Of a stretch of DNA of 64,000 nucleotides, positions 36,235 to 48,467 are shown one piece after another (positions within the stretch are counted from its first letter, which is position 1; the number at the start of each line of letters is the position of its first letter). Position numbers and translations under genes: made by a program. Location of the stretch: positions 248,001-312,000 of the forward strand of contig JAEHOE010000034.1 of NCBI GenBank assembly GCA_016858145.1, read 5' to 3'. Source of the DNA: Edaphochlamys debaryana. Lineage: Eukaryota; Chlorophyta; Chlorophyceae; Chlamydomonadales. The notes beneath the pieces were generated by a model. The model worked only from the letters and a program-made list of their open reading frames with translations. It was not told the origin of the DNA and did not search any database.

Positions 36235-37871
36235 AAGGCGCGTACGGTACCGGTATGTGGCTGGTCCCGCCCGCGTCCCATGCACAACGTCGCGGCAACG
36301 GGCAAGGCCAGCGGCCGACAGAATGAAGGTGTGGTCGGTGCGGGATGAGGAGCGGCTTACCGGCAATACCGGGACGGAACCGAGACCCGGCGAGCTGGAA
36401 ACAGCCTGCGCAAGGGTCCACCGGAGGCTACTGTACGTACGGTGGATGCGTGGCGCATGGCCTACTTTGAGGCCTTGAAGCGGTAGCCACCTCGGCTGCA
36501 GCGCGCCAGACCTAGTGCGTGCGCGGTGTGCCTGGCGGGTGGCGGCGCTGCTAGTGACCTCTGCGCAGGCCGGACGGATGCGCTGCGTCGCTGCGTGTCC
36601 CAACTCCCCAAGGATGGCGTGCAGTTGGCAGCGCTGGCGGTGGAGCTCTGAGCACTGGCCACCAGGGCCCAGCGTCGACTGGACGCAGGAGGGCAGGGGG
36701 GCTCTGGGCAAGGCCGGAAGCGCTGGGGTCTGGGGGGTGCGCGACGTGCGGCTGCGCTGCGCCTTGTAGCGGCGACACATTGAGGCTGGGCTGTTGGGGC
36801 CAGGAGGCCTCCTGGTTGGGGCAGCGGAGCCGGGTGACGCATGGTGAGCAGTGCGGAGCATATACCTGCTGACGTTGCCGGTCAAACGCGTGAAAGGGTG
36901 GGAACACGAACTTGCTGCCTGACGCATAGTTTCCGCGGGCCGCACCGCCGCCGCATTTACTGAACGGATGGCGGGATCATTTCCGCCATCCGTTGTGGCG
37001 GCGTTGGTGCACAAGCTGACCGCTGCTGGTGAACGCAATGACTATGCCAGATGGACGCAAGGCGGTGACGTCTAGGCAAGGCAGGGCGGGCCCGCCCGAC
37101 ACAACGTTTCGGCGGGCCTCGCGGGCCGCACCGCCGCCGCACTTTACACTGCGGCGGGAATCCCATCTCCCGCTGCTGTTATAAGTGTTTCCATTGCTGT
37201 TTCTATGGCCAGTTTGCGGGTGGTACTGACTCTGCGCTGCGCTGCAGTGCACGGCGCTGTACCAGCATTCATTACGCTTGGCGGATTCTGAGCCGCGAAG
37301 GGGGCAGTTTGCAAAGAAAGCCACTTCTTCTTCATAGCTTGTGTCGGTCTGCGAGTTCGCCCGTATGCGCGTGCGGCTGTGTGTGAAGACCTCAAGGGCG
37401 GCAAAGACAGCCGTAGTAGCCCTGTGATGCTTTTGCGCTCCTTCTTCACTTTCCTATACATCTCATACACGCAAGCCGCACCGCGTACGCCGTGCGTCTG
37501 CGCGTGTTGCACGGTATCGTGCAGACCCGCTGCACGAGCTTCCGACGCCAGGCCCAGCGCAGAGTGAACCTACTGAGTGAAGCAGTGGATGCGGTGGGCC
37601 TGAGGGCATATCGTCCGGACACACATTGCGTAGGAATTCTTCCGCGCCCCCGACCTGATGCGCGCGGGCACGCCACGATGGCGGCTGTCATGCAGGTGAG
37701 ATTAGACTGACGCGCAGGGGTCGTTGTCGCTGTGCCGAACGTGCCGATATCGTTGCGCCCCGCCATCCACTGCCCCCGCCGTTGCAAGTGCTGTTGAGCT
37801 CAGCTTCAACCCCGGCCTATCCCGTCCGCGCATACTGCTCTCAGCAATACTACACGCCCCTACTGCTGCAC
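36235..37871. other. Intergenic region with a duplicated GC-rich motif
   Basis: The motif gcgggccgcaccgccgccgc occurs twice (near 36936-36955 and 37120-37139). Between about 37140 and 37500 the sequence is less GC-rich than its surroundings. Minus-strand frames at 36977-37324 and 37144-37512 overlap each other and match nothing I recognise. A decayed mobile element is possible but not shown. Confidence 0.35.
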
Positions 37872-40800
37872 ATGGTATTCTCCCGAAACCTCACCGACTT
37901 CCCCATTCTCCCATCCTCACCCCAGCATCCTCGCCACGAAGGGCTACCCGCAGTGGCAGCAGTCCTGCTGCTCGCCGCCCTCTGCGCTCCAGCGCCAGGC
38001 CGCGCACAACAGCCGGGCTACCTGTCGGCGGCATCCTCACCGCCTCCGCTGCCCACGCCAGAGCCCGATGGCCGCACGGCCGTGCACGCGGATTCTGGAT
38101 CCGCGCTCGTTGCGGCCCTGGCGGATCCAGCGGTGACGCTAGTGGTCATCATGACCGACATTATTGTGTCGGAGGGCAACTGGTGGGAGGTGCAAGAGGG
38201 GGCTGGTGTCAGCTGTAAAGGAAGGGATGAGCCATGGGCCCAGCGCCCAGGGCGGGCAAGCATGATTGCCCCTGTGTTGGCATTGTTATTTGACGCCCCG
38301 GCGGCGGGCGCCCCATGCCCCCTCACCATGCAGGAGCCCCTTCCCGGCGCCCCTGCGCCTCAAGCGGAACGTCACGGTCCAGGGAGACTCTCCCAGCCGC
38401 TCCGACTGGCGCGTGGTGGACTGGCGCTACCAGAAAGACCGGGTGGGGCGGAGCGGGGCAATGCCGGCGGGTCAGACGGAACGGGTCGTTTCCTTAGCGG
38501 GAGGGGGCATGGGGCGACCGTGGGAGTATCGGCCAGAGGCGGCGAGCGGAGAATGAAGGGCAAGCACTGGCGTGTCCCCGCGTGCCGCTCAGCGCGGAAA
38601 GCGCACGCCGCGTGTGTGTTTCCTGTCGGTGCCTCCTGTGGGCTCCCGCCCACGTGTTGCTGCCCTCCAAGGCTTCCGATGAGACGCGAGCTCATGCTGT
38701 ACGGCTTGAACGGCGCCTTGACGTGTTGTGCTGCCCTGGGTGCGGCCTGCCGTACACAGATCGAGGTGGCGGCGGGCGCGTACCTGACCTTCCGGAACCT
38801 GGTCTTCGACAACGTCCGCTCCGTACGGCACTTTTCGGTGCGTGCCGCTGAGGCGGGGTCTGAGTCATGGGCCCCGCTCACGCCCCGCGCAGGCCCCGCT
38901 CAGACCCCGCTCAGGCCCGGTTCGCCTCACGCCTCACCAACAACCAACTGCGAACCACAATCGCTTCCCCTCCCGCCCCCCACGCCCACACCTGCAGTTC
39001 CCCGGGTTCGACATGATGGCGGCTTCCCCCCCTCCGGGCCCGGGCGAGCGGCTGCCGGCGGTGGTGTGCGAGGACATTGCCATCATACAGCGTGAGGGGG
39101 CTGTGGGGTCTGATGGGGGAACCTGCAGGGGCAGGGGGCCACGTGGGGGGGTCTGGAGCGGCCAGTGTCCCGGCACGTGCACGTGTACGGCCATCGTACG
39201 AGCCGCGTGACGAGACTCGTGGAGCTGGGGAGGCTGGATGGGGCCAGCGCTTTAGGGGTGGGGGAGAGGGTGGGGTCGTCCCCGCTTGGGCTGGCGGTGG
39301 AACGCGTCCGCCTCGGCCCTACTCCACCTTCCCTTCGTCACGGAGGGCCGCCTGCGCCTGCCCCCCAACTAACCCGCAGGCACCTGCCTGCCCGCCAATC
39401 AGCCCTCCAGCTCCAGCGCCCCACGACCCGAAGACTTGCCCGGAGTCCAGCGGACCACGCCCACAGTGTCGCAGGAGGGCTGCAGGTGGGCAGTTGCTCT
39501 TCGCCTTTGTACGCAACAGCCGCACAGCACAGGGCACAGGTCTGTGCGGTGCTAGGACTCAACCTCTGTGCTGTGCGCGCTCGTGTGAGGCGGTGTGCCT
39601 TGAGACCACCACTGCAACCCCCGCCCCCCCGCCCCGTAGGAACGGCAGCAGTGTACGGCCCATGGACCGTTGCTGGCCCCGGGTGCGAGGCGGCTCTCAG
39701 GGCGGGGACAGGGCGCGAAGGGGTTCCGGGGGCGGTTGGGGCCCGGATTGGTTGCTGGTCGGCCTCGGTCCGACTCGGCAGTCCAATGCCATGGACTGAG
39801 GCGCCGCGTGTTGTCGTACATGCCGTACGCAGATGGGGCGGTACGATGACCTGGCATCGTTCGCCACTATGCCGGACGCCTTCCAACGGCCCGTGCGAGC
39901 CGGGTGGCTCCTATGGGTCAAGGAATCCAACTACATCTGCGATACCCAGATGACATCCGAGTGCGCCGCACTGGGCCTGGTAATCTGCTTCAACATGATG
40001 TGAGTGGTGCGGTACGGCACCGTACGGCAGATGCGGGATGCGGGGACCGCAACTCGGCACGGGGGCAGCGCTGGCCTCAGACCGTGTGTTGATTGCGCTG
40101 AGTTGCCGTTGCGCGCAGCCGGTAGGCATGACGCCTGCGTTCGCAAGCCAGTCTGCTGAAGTGTACGGTACTCCAGGGCTGAGAGCAGGGCTCTCCACAC
40201 CCTGGGCCCACTGCCCTGCGTCCCCACTCCCCAGGTTTCCCAACGTGACGTTCACGCAAGCCACCCCCACACCGGAGGCGACCACGGAGGCCCCGGCTGT
40301 TGCTGACGGCAGCAGAAGTGACGGCCTCAGCGCGGGAGCTCTTGCGGGGATTGTGGTCGGCAGTGTCATCGGAGGTGCGTTCGGCTTAGCGAATGGGCCC
40401 ATGGGCGCAACGGTCGGGGTCCGGGCCCATGGGCGCAACGGTCGGGGTCCGGGCCCATGGGCGCAACGGTCGGGGTCCGGGCCCATGGGCGCAACGGTCG
40501 GGGTCCGGGCCCATGGGCGCAACGGTCGGGGTCCGGGCCCATGGGCGCAACGGTCGGGGTCCGGGCCCATGGGCGCAACGGTCGGGGTCCGGGCCCATGG
40601 GCGCAACGGTCGGGGTCCGGGTCCGGTGTGCGGGTCTGCTTCCCGGGGAGGCTCTGTTAGCTCATCGCTCGTCGCTCGTCGCTCGTCTGCGGCTGGCTGC
40701 TCGCTTGGCCAATCCCTGCCTGCCGTACAACCCTCCCATCGGCAGGCGCCCTCGTGCTGCGTGCTGTGGCTGCTGTGGGCATGGTGCTGACGTGGCGGCG

Positions 40801-43800
40801 TGCGCAGCACGCCTCCGCCGCCGCCGCCACGGCCGCCGCCGCCGCCGGAGATGCGTGCAAGGGCTTTGAGACGGGCGCTGTGGCGGCTAGCAGGTGCGTT
40901 CCGAGCGGTCCAATGCTGCCCCATCTGCAGGCCTGCTTTGTTATGCGGCGTATCCCTCTACCTTGTGGGTCCTTACTACTGAGGCTCTTCCAGCACGTCA
41001 AGTTCGAATCCTCGGTGATCAACCGCATGCGCTTTGCTTACGGTGCGGTGTCCCTATGATCCTCAGTGTGGCTACAAGTCGCGGCGGTTGGGACGACACC
41101 GCAGCCCACTCCAGTCGTATGCAGTACCAGCAGTACGAGGCCCCGAGCAGCGTCCACAGCAACCGCCGTACCGTGAGCCAGCCCGGCGGCGGCTCCCGTA
41201 CGCTGGGGGGCCTCGGTGGGCAAATGCAGCGATTGATCGCGGATCTGGCGGGCGCTGGATCCGGATTGGCCTCGTCGTACGTCAGCCACAGCCATACCAT
41301 TATGACGACACAACCTGGCGACAGTAGCGGAAAAGGCGGCGGTGCTGTGACGCTTCAGGTGGGTGTACCGGGGTGGGGCGTACGGGACGTGGCATGTTGC
41401 GCTGTCATGTACAAGCGGGAATGAAGAAATTAACGCGGGGAGCAGCCGGCGGGCCAACCGGCCGTCCGCGGCTGGAAGCCTCGGCCTGGCGAGCACCGCC
41501 GGGAGCCGGCCTTACGGGTTACGGCCAGGCCTGCACCCCAAATGCTTTGCACACGTCCGCTGCCCCCGCGGCGCCCCCTGTCCTGCCTCATCCGACGCGC
41601 TCAGCCTTCCCCGGTCCCGCTGTCTCCCACACACCACCGACACCCCGCCTGCTCCTCAGGTGGACGTCGTCTACCTGCCGGAGGCCGCCCCGCACCCGCC
41701 ACCGGCCGCCCCCGACACCGCAACAGACCCCTGCGCCACAGCCGGGACCCCCGGCGTCGACGCCCTCGCCTCCGCCCTCGACTTGGAGAGCCTCCTGCTC
41801 ACGCCCTTCACGCCCCTGCGCCCCGACCTCAACCTAGATATAATGACGAGGAAGCAACCCTCGGGCATGCTCTCCACGACCCCGGCGTTCCTGGAATCCA
41901 TCCAGGCCTACCCCAACCCCGCCTCACCCGACACCGCCGCTGCGGCCCCCAGAACCCCGCCCTCTCCGGCTGCTCCGGGGCAGGCTCGCGGCGCGTCCAA
42001 CGGGGGCAACCGTGGGGGCGGGCTTGGCGCGTTCGTGGCAGCTGCGGCGGTGGCGGCGGAGGCGAAGGGGGCCGGGGGCTCGAAACCCGGCAGCCCGGCC
42101 GGAGGCGCAGGCGGAGGAGCAGGAGGCGGAGGCAGGGCCGGAGCATGCGCGGGTGGGGGCGGAGGGGCCGTGGGGCCCCAGAAGCCGATCGACGGGGAGG
42201 ACCAGGTCGTGCTCAAGCGGCGGTTGCTGGGCAAGGGAGCGTACGGCAAGGTACGGCAGGGTACGACAGCGCATCAAGGGAGCGCTTAGGCATCGCGGCT
42301 TGCCTCGGCATCTCAGCGCAGGCCAGGCCCTTCGGCTTGCTCAACCTGGCTAATACCGTAGCTTAACGTCTATGGTGGTTGGGAAATCGGTTGATGCCAT
42401 GTCGTACGTCCATGTGCTGCCGTACAGGTGTACGAGGGTCGCTACCGCGGGGAGCCGGTCGCGGTCAAGGTGCTCGAGACGGACGAGCTCCTGGCGCCGC
42501 CCCTGCCCGCCCAGGCCATGATGAGCGGCACGGTACGGCTGTCGTACAGCACGTACTTTGCCGTACACACTATGCCGACACCGTACGCCACGCGCCCGCG
42601 TCTAGCGTGTACGGGCGCTCGCCTCTGTCCGCTGTCCGAGAGGACAGCAGGCCCGCCCCGGCCTCAACCACTAGCCCCTGAATCCTGCGCACACCCACCC
42701 ACCTTCCCTTCCCCTGACCTTATCCATTCCCCAGAACGCCGAGCTGCTTGCGTGGGGCACGCAAGAAACCATATACGAGTCGGGCTCCGAGGCCGCGCTG
42801 CCGCCGCCCCACGCAGCCCACTCCGCAGCAGGGCCGGCGCCGCCGAGTCTCGGCCACCCAAGCTCCCAGCCCAGCCCCGCCGAGGCCGCCCACACCAAGT
42901 TGGTCGAGTCCTTCAGGCATGAGGTCAACGTGCTGGGTCGGTGCCAGCACCCGGGCATTGTGCGCCTGATCGCAGGTGTGGAGGGACCCGGGGCGGGTGG
43001 GCTGGGGCAGTCTGGGAGCTGCGAGCGTGCGCGGACCCGGGGGGGCGGCCATGCATGTGGGTTTACACAGTGCCGGCGAATGGGACTGCCGTACATCATG
43101 CCGTATTACCTGCCAGGGTGGACCGAGCTGGGGTTGGCGTGAGGAGCAAGGGCTGGCGGCAGAAGGAGCTGGTGGGCTTGTGGGGGCACGACGCTGCGTC
43201 CGCTCATGCCCGCTGCCTTCCCCACTGCCTCCCCCCCAACACGCCCGCAGCCTCGCTGACGCCCCCCCGACTGTGCCTGGTGCTGGAGCTCATGGAGGGA
43301 TCCCTGGAGGACCTCATCTTCGGATCCCAGATCCACTCTCAGCCCCACGGCGTAGGGGAGCGAGGCACCCTGCTGCCGCTGCCCACGGTGCGTGCAGGCA
43401 CGGGCGTGCGCGCACTGGGGCGGGGGAGCTTGTGTTGGCGAAGGGCACTGCGATGCTGCTGGCTCGGGGCCCGTTTAGTCGTGGGTGGATTGGTTGTAGC
43501 CGTTATAGCCGACCTCGAAACTCTCCCCTCCTTCGTGCGGCCGTGCAGGTGCTGCACATTGCCGCGCAGATCCTGTCCGCGCTGGCGTACCTGCACCCCA
43601 CGGCGGTGCACCGAGACATCAAGGTAGGGCTTTGGCACGGTCCTATGTAGGGCGCAAGGAGGGCCGCTAGGGCCGCCCCAAGGTTTGGCCGCGAGCGAAG
43701 ACAGAATCGCGCACAGTGGCCCTTGGCCACCCCTCCGGGCTTGGCAGGCGTGTGCCCTTGCCCCCGCCCAAGACTTCATCCGTCCCTCGCCCCCTTTTCG

Positions 43801-45874
43801 CTACCAAACTCGTCCTCGTCCCCCCTCCCACCCAGCCCGCCAACGTGCTAATCAACCACAAGGACTCCCCGTTCCCACTGGCCAAGCTTTCGGTGAGCGG
43901 TGTCGGGTTTTGGGGGGGGAACGCACGTGGGGGCTACAAGGCACGTGGGGGCCACAGGGTCGGCCGCCCACACTCATGGCAGCGCCGAGCGCACGTGGGG
44001 GCACGGGCATGGGCTGGGGTGGGATAGAGCTGATCACCGTGTGTGCCACATGCACCGCCCGCATCCCGGCCCTCGCAGGACTTCGGTCTTTCCCGGCTGA
44101 GGGCTACTGTGGCCCCCACCCTCGCCCCCCAGGCCGGCACGGTGCGGCCGGGTCACTGCACGTCAGGACGGGACCGGGATGGGGGCCAGTGCGTGAAAGG
44201 CAGGGCCCAGCGCGTCCCACGCCTGGTGCCCTGTACCCTTCTGCGACGCTCTACTGCCCCACACCTTTCTGCAGCGTGCCTCCGTGCCTCCGGCGCTAAT
44301 CCTTTTTGCCCTTGCAGTGCATGGCTCCCGCCCCTTGCATCAACCCCCGTCCCCTGCCATGACTCCAATCTTCCCACCCTCCCATTCTCCCACCCGGCTT
44401 GTTGCGCGCAGGCAGTGTACACGGCACCCGGTGAGCAGGCGGGGCCATTACAGCCCGAGTGGGAAAGGGGCAGGGAGCCCGTCACGGCCCCGGCTGCCCC
44501 CGGTCCGGCTCTCCAGCTACAATGGCTACTTGGAGGGCGGGCTTCCGCAATGCATCTGCTGCTCCCTTGGCCTGCCCTGCCCTTGCCTGACGCTCTCCGC
44601 CGCGGGTCTCACAGAGCCGAGGGCGTCCGTGGGGCACCTCTCTGGGTCTGCCTCCAAAGCCCCTGACCCTGCCTCCCTCCGCACGTTGCCCCCCGCAGAG
44701 CTGTTCGACGTAGAGAACGCCATTGTCACTCACCATGCAGGTACGGTGTGCATGTGTTGCCCCTGACCTTGTCCATGGCTGTTCCACCTTGACCATCCGA
44801 AACCTAGACCCTCTAATCCTTATTGCTGCCCCCGCCCTGCCCTCCCACCTGGTTCCAGACATGTACTCCTGGGCCGTCCTCACATGGGTGCGATCGAGGG
44901 AGGGAGGGCTGTGGGCCGCGCTCTTGCATCCCTCTCCACCTGCACATGCCTCACCCTTGCCTGCCTCAGCCCCTTCCCGCTTTCACCCTGCCTCTCTAGG
45001 TCATGCTCACGGGTCTGAGGCCCTGGCAGGTGAGCAAAGCAGCCTTCGGAATGGGTGTAGTTGCACGGGTTTGCACACACTGACCAGACACGCGCCGCGC
45101 TGCTCCCCCCACCCTCTGCCGCCTCCAGGGACACGGCCTTATCGGCGTCGCCTACCAGGTGAGCTAGCCCGGCCCGCGGCCTTGGCCCTCCGCACCCCAA
45201 GAAGCATGCGGGGGCATTCAAACAATGTAGCTCCCTCCCCCTGCCCCACCCAGCCATTCAAACCCAGACCAGACCAGCCCAACCCTGCGTTCCCCTTTCC
45301 CCCCGTCCCACCCCACCCGGTCCATGCCACCCCAGGTGTCGGTGCTCAAGTCCCGCCTGCCGCTGCTGCCCCCCGCCCTGCCGGAGGAGCGCTGCCCGCC
45401 CCGCCTGGCGGCACTGATCGGGGCCTGCTGGGACGCAGACCCCTTCCGCCGCCCCGCAGCGGCGGAGGCGTACAAGGAGGTGCAGGCGCTGGCAGCGGAG
45501 GTGGGCGTGGGTGTGCGTGGGGAGCGGAGGGGAGGGGAACAAATAAAGGGGGCGTTGTGCCGGGGGCGGGGGCTTGCGGGCGTGGTGGCGGAAGGGAGGA
45601 ACTGCGCGGGAAGGGGGTCAGGGTTACCAGAGCATGGCTGCATGGGGTGACGGGTGGGGTGAAGAACAGCAGACGGAGAGGTCCGCGCCCCGGAGCCTCG
45701 GTGAACTCATGGTCGAATCTCCCTTCACGCCTGATCCTCTCCTGCGCCCTTCGTCCCCCGCCCCTCCTCACCGCACAGTACGGGAGCGTCAGTGGCGCGG
45801 GCGGCTTGCGGCAGCAGCACGCGGTGCCGGCGAGCGTGCTGCTGGCCTCCCGCGGGGCAGCCGGCGGGCACTAG
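37872..45874 (+). CDS. Transmembrane TKL-type protein kinase (receptor-like)
   Basis: Twenty-four exons: 37872-38182, 38334-38442, 38760-38837, 38998-39091, 39380-39485, 39640-39682, 39833-39999, 40235-40374, 40746-40893, 41067-41358, 41660-42250, 42428-42532, 42735-42975, 43251-43387, 43549-43623, 43836-43892, 44079-44141, 44412-44430, 44699-44740, 44859-44887, 45000-45029, 45129-45158, 45336-45500 and 45779-45874. They give about 1055 residues. An N-terminal hydrophobic run (AVAAVLLLAALCA) is the likely signal. The ectodomain has LKRNVTVQGDS and YLTFRNLVFDNVR, in the style of parallel beta-helix ectodomains of chlorophyte kinases. One membrane span lies near residues 333-365 (SAGALAGIVVGSVIGGALVL). 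A long Ala/Gly/Pro-rich linker follows, then the kinase: LGKGAYGK, VAVKVL (Lys707), HRDIKPANV (Asp877), DFGLSR (Asp899), YTAPE, YSWAVLTW, CWDADPFRRP. All catalytic residues are intact. The ligand is unknown. Confidence 0.85.
40395..40618 (+). repeat. 28-bp minisatellite, eight perfect copies, in a kinase intron
   Basis: The unit begins gggcccatgggcgcaacggt and is 28 bases long. Eight identical copies run without interruption between exons 8 and 9 of the receptor kinase, directly after the exon that encodes most of the membrane span. The unit length is not a multiple of three, consistent with an intronic position. Perfect identity implies recent expansion. Confidence 0.95.
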
Positions 45875-48467
45875 GCGGGGACGCAGCGAGCGGCACCCTA
45901 CGTGCCAGTCCTGCCTTGCCTACCCTACCGAGGGCTGCGGCTCCCTGGCCGGTGCTGGCCGGTGCTGGGTTGGGGCTGCGGCTCCCTGCCCGGCGCTCGG
46001 GCATCGTCGGGCGGCGCGGCACGCTTGCTTGACTCCGCCTACCATGCCTTCCTCCCGGGATGCCGCCGGAGTGGAGCAATCAGTAATTGATTGGCTTGTG
46101 CTTATCAGTGCGCAGACCGCTACTGGTATTGAACGCATGCTCGTGGCAGAATGTATGGGATCGCACAAGCAAGTGGCATACAGAACGAACGGAGCCGGTT
46201 GACCCATGGAGGCGAGGCGGGGCTGGATCGTTGGTGGTTGGTCCAGGCTGGCGCGTGCAGTGGCTCAACCAACGAATGGAAATTCGCTTAGCAAGGATGG
46301 CAGCAAGTTCACCAAAGAGGGAATGACACTTGATCTGTCGTGGGTACCGCTCAATTGCCGTGGGTACCGCTCAATAGCCGTGGGTTGCATACTGAAGCTG
46401 TCTATGCCGTACTCCTGGTCGTACGTGTGCGTCCGTGATGATTGCCAAGGATGAAATGGAGGAGGGGTTCGAGTGGGGGGCAGGCTCTTGGAGGCACCCA
46501 TTGGGAAAAGCTACAGGAAAACTGCTTCACCGAGCCCTGCATGGGAGGGCATGGGCGTAATGCATACGGTAATGGGTCCGGTATTGTTTACTAGCATGCT
46601 TGATGCCGGCACGGCGCACGCGATTAATAAAGCTGTTTGAAAATTGCTTTACTGTCGGCCCTGCATGGGCGTCATGGGTCGAACGCGGATGCATGGAGTG
46701 GGAAGGAAGGGGTGAAGGGGTGAAGAAGATGGCGCGAGGCACGGTGCACGGAAAGGGTGGCTGCCCGAGGGCAGGACAAGGGCTTTTGCGAGCACTACCC
46801 TGAGGGTACCTGAGGTACGGGATATGATGATGACGAGTGCCCGGGCGAATGGCAGCGACTGGATGTGCTAAGCGGGGGGTACAGGGCGAAGGAGCTGTGG
46901 GTGCTAAGAGTGAAAGGGTCATGAGGCTGTCTCCTGGGCTCCTGCCCCGGAGGGTGATGATGGAACGGCTTGCACGAGTAGACGGCGGCAGTATAGGCTC
47001 GATGCGATCAGGGCCAGATTGGGGCCAGCAGAGGCGGGACGGGGCGATGTGTCATCGGCAGTTCTGTGGTTGCGTTGCCCGTGCTGGGCAGTCCTGTGCG
47101 GGGGGATGAGGGACGGAGGGGCTCGCTGCGTGCACGGGCTTGGCTGGATGGGAAGGTAGAGGGCTGGGCTGAGCCGGGCTGAGTGAGGCCGGCGCAAGTC
47201 TCATCAGATCTCATGAGAGCTGCTGAAGGACGTGCGTGCACCAGGCTTGGCAGGCGTATGGATACCGAGGCAGCGGAAGCACGCTTGGGCTGCCCTGCAT
47301 GCCCGGGACTGCGCTTGAGGCTTGCTCGCTCCACGGCTTCTGCTGTGAGGTATAAGAGCACGCATAGGCTGGCGAAGGCGGCCACAGGCGCCTCTGCAAG
47401 GCTGCAGCATGTAATCCCGGTCCCTTCAGTGCCTATCGCCCCACGCACCCCACACACACACCTGCCCCAGGGGCAGTCAGGTAGGCACGGGCGCAGGCAA
47501 GTCCACAACCTTCCGATACTTACAAGTAAGACCAACGGGCATTGCACCTCGGAGTTCAACTCGCGTGCCCTTGTGTTGCGCCCAGACTCAGACAGCACAA
47601 TGACGAATCTGCTACGGAACTCCAGACGTCTGCAGAATTGAAGCTGCGCGGGATGCGTGCTGCGCATGCGGTGCCAATGTCGGCTGCCGCTGCGTGCTTC
47701 GCCCGCCCCCCGTCAGCCCCATGGCAAGCAACCCATCAGCCATCCCCGCTAGGGTGCACGGGATAGCCCTGCCTGCCTCACCCCACCACAAAAACACACA
47801 TATACCGGCCTACGACCTCTAACATAAGGCAATAACAGTGGTCACTCCTTCATTCTGACTCGCACAATACCCACACATAACTGTACATGCGCACACGGCT
47901 CCGCACGGCACTGGGTTGCGTGCGGGGCTCAGTTTACAAAGCTAAATAGCTAGACAGGAGAGAAGCAATAGCATCAGATAGCGTCAAAGGGATAAGGTGG
48001 GGCAACAGGCCCTCACTCCTGCTTGCGGGCACAATAACGCACCTACGACAGCACAAAGGCGGCCCAAAGCTTAGGGTGGAAGGGGATGAAGGGAATACAT
48101 ACACCGGCACGCGTTCCGTGCCCTCCACAGTCCGAATCCGCCACCTGACCCCCATACAGTGGCCCTTATCGTCTCACATCCTGGCCCCCAGTCGAACCGC
48201 AGTCCGCTTTACATCAACATAAACCATATTTGCCTTGGTCACCTGAATATCTGTAGAAGCCTCACCACCTTAACGTCTTCGCTTAGGGGCAATCCCTTTC
48301 CCGGCTACACCTGGGGCCCTAGCCTGCTGACTCGCCCCTCCGGCGGGGGTCAAGCAAGCCCTGCGGCATAGCCCCTCCGCCGCCGTGCATGGGGGGACCG
48401 GGGGGGACCCTCCGTACCCTAGGACCCTTCCCCCTTCAGCCCCCACTCCCCCCCCTACCCTAACACC
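45875..48467. other. Intergenic region, no gene supported
   Basis: This 2.6-kb spacer lies between the convergent 3' ends of the receptor kinase (+) and the doubtful small gene (-). It contains a 20-bp unit (gtgggtaccgctcaat[ta]gcc) in two full copies plus a partial one at about 46340-46388, and two related blocks around gccctgcatggg (near 46530 and 46660). Open frames such as 47008-47667 (-) have no further support. Confidence 0.45.
47934..47938 (-). terminator. TGTAA signal on the minus strand
   Basis: On the minus strand TGTAA lies about 530 bases after the stop codon of the small frame at 48468-48893. It gives modest support for a minus-strand transcript there. Confidence 0.3.

Noticed and set aside
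40395..40618. Regular repeat that could be mistaken for a CRISPR array
   Set aside because: The 28-bp units are directly adjacent with no spacers and lie in an intron of a eukaryotic gene.
40990..41020. tRNA-like B-box (gttcgaatcc)
   Set aside because: The T-stem does not pair, and there is no A-box, anticodon arm or acceptor stem at the right distances.
41000..41059. Possible extra exon of the receptor kinase (HVKFESSVINRM)
   Set aside because: It does not fit the phase of the preceding exon; the exon beginning at 41067 joins correctly.
47008..47667. 219-codon minus-strand frame in the spacer after the receptor kinase
   Set aside because: No motif or splice support; length alone is not meaningful at this GC content.
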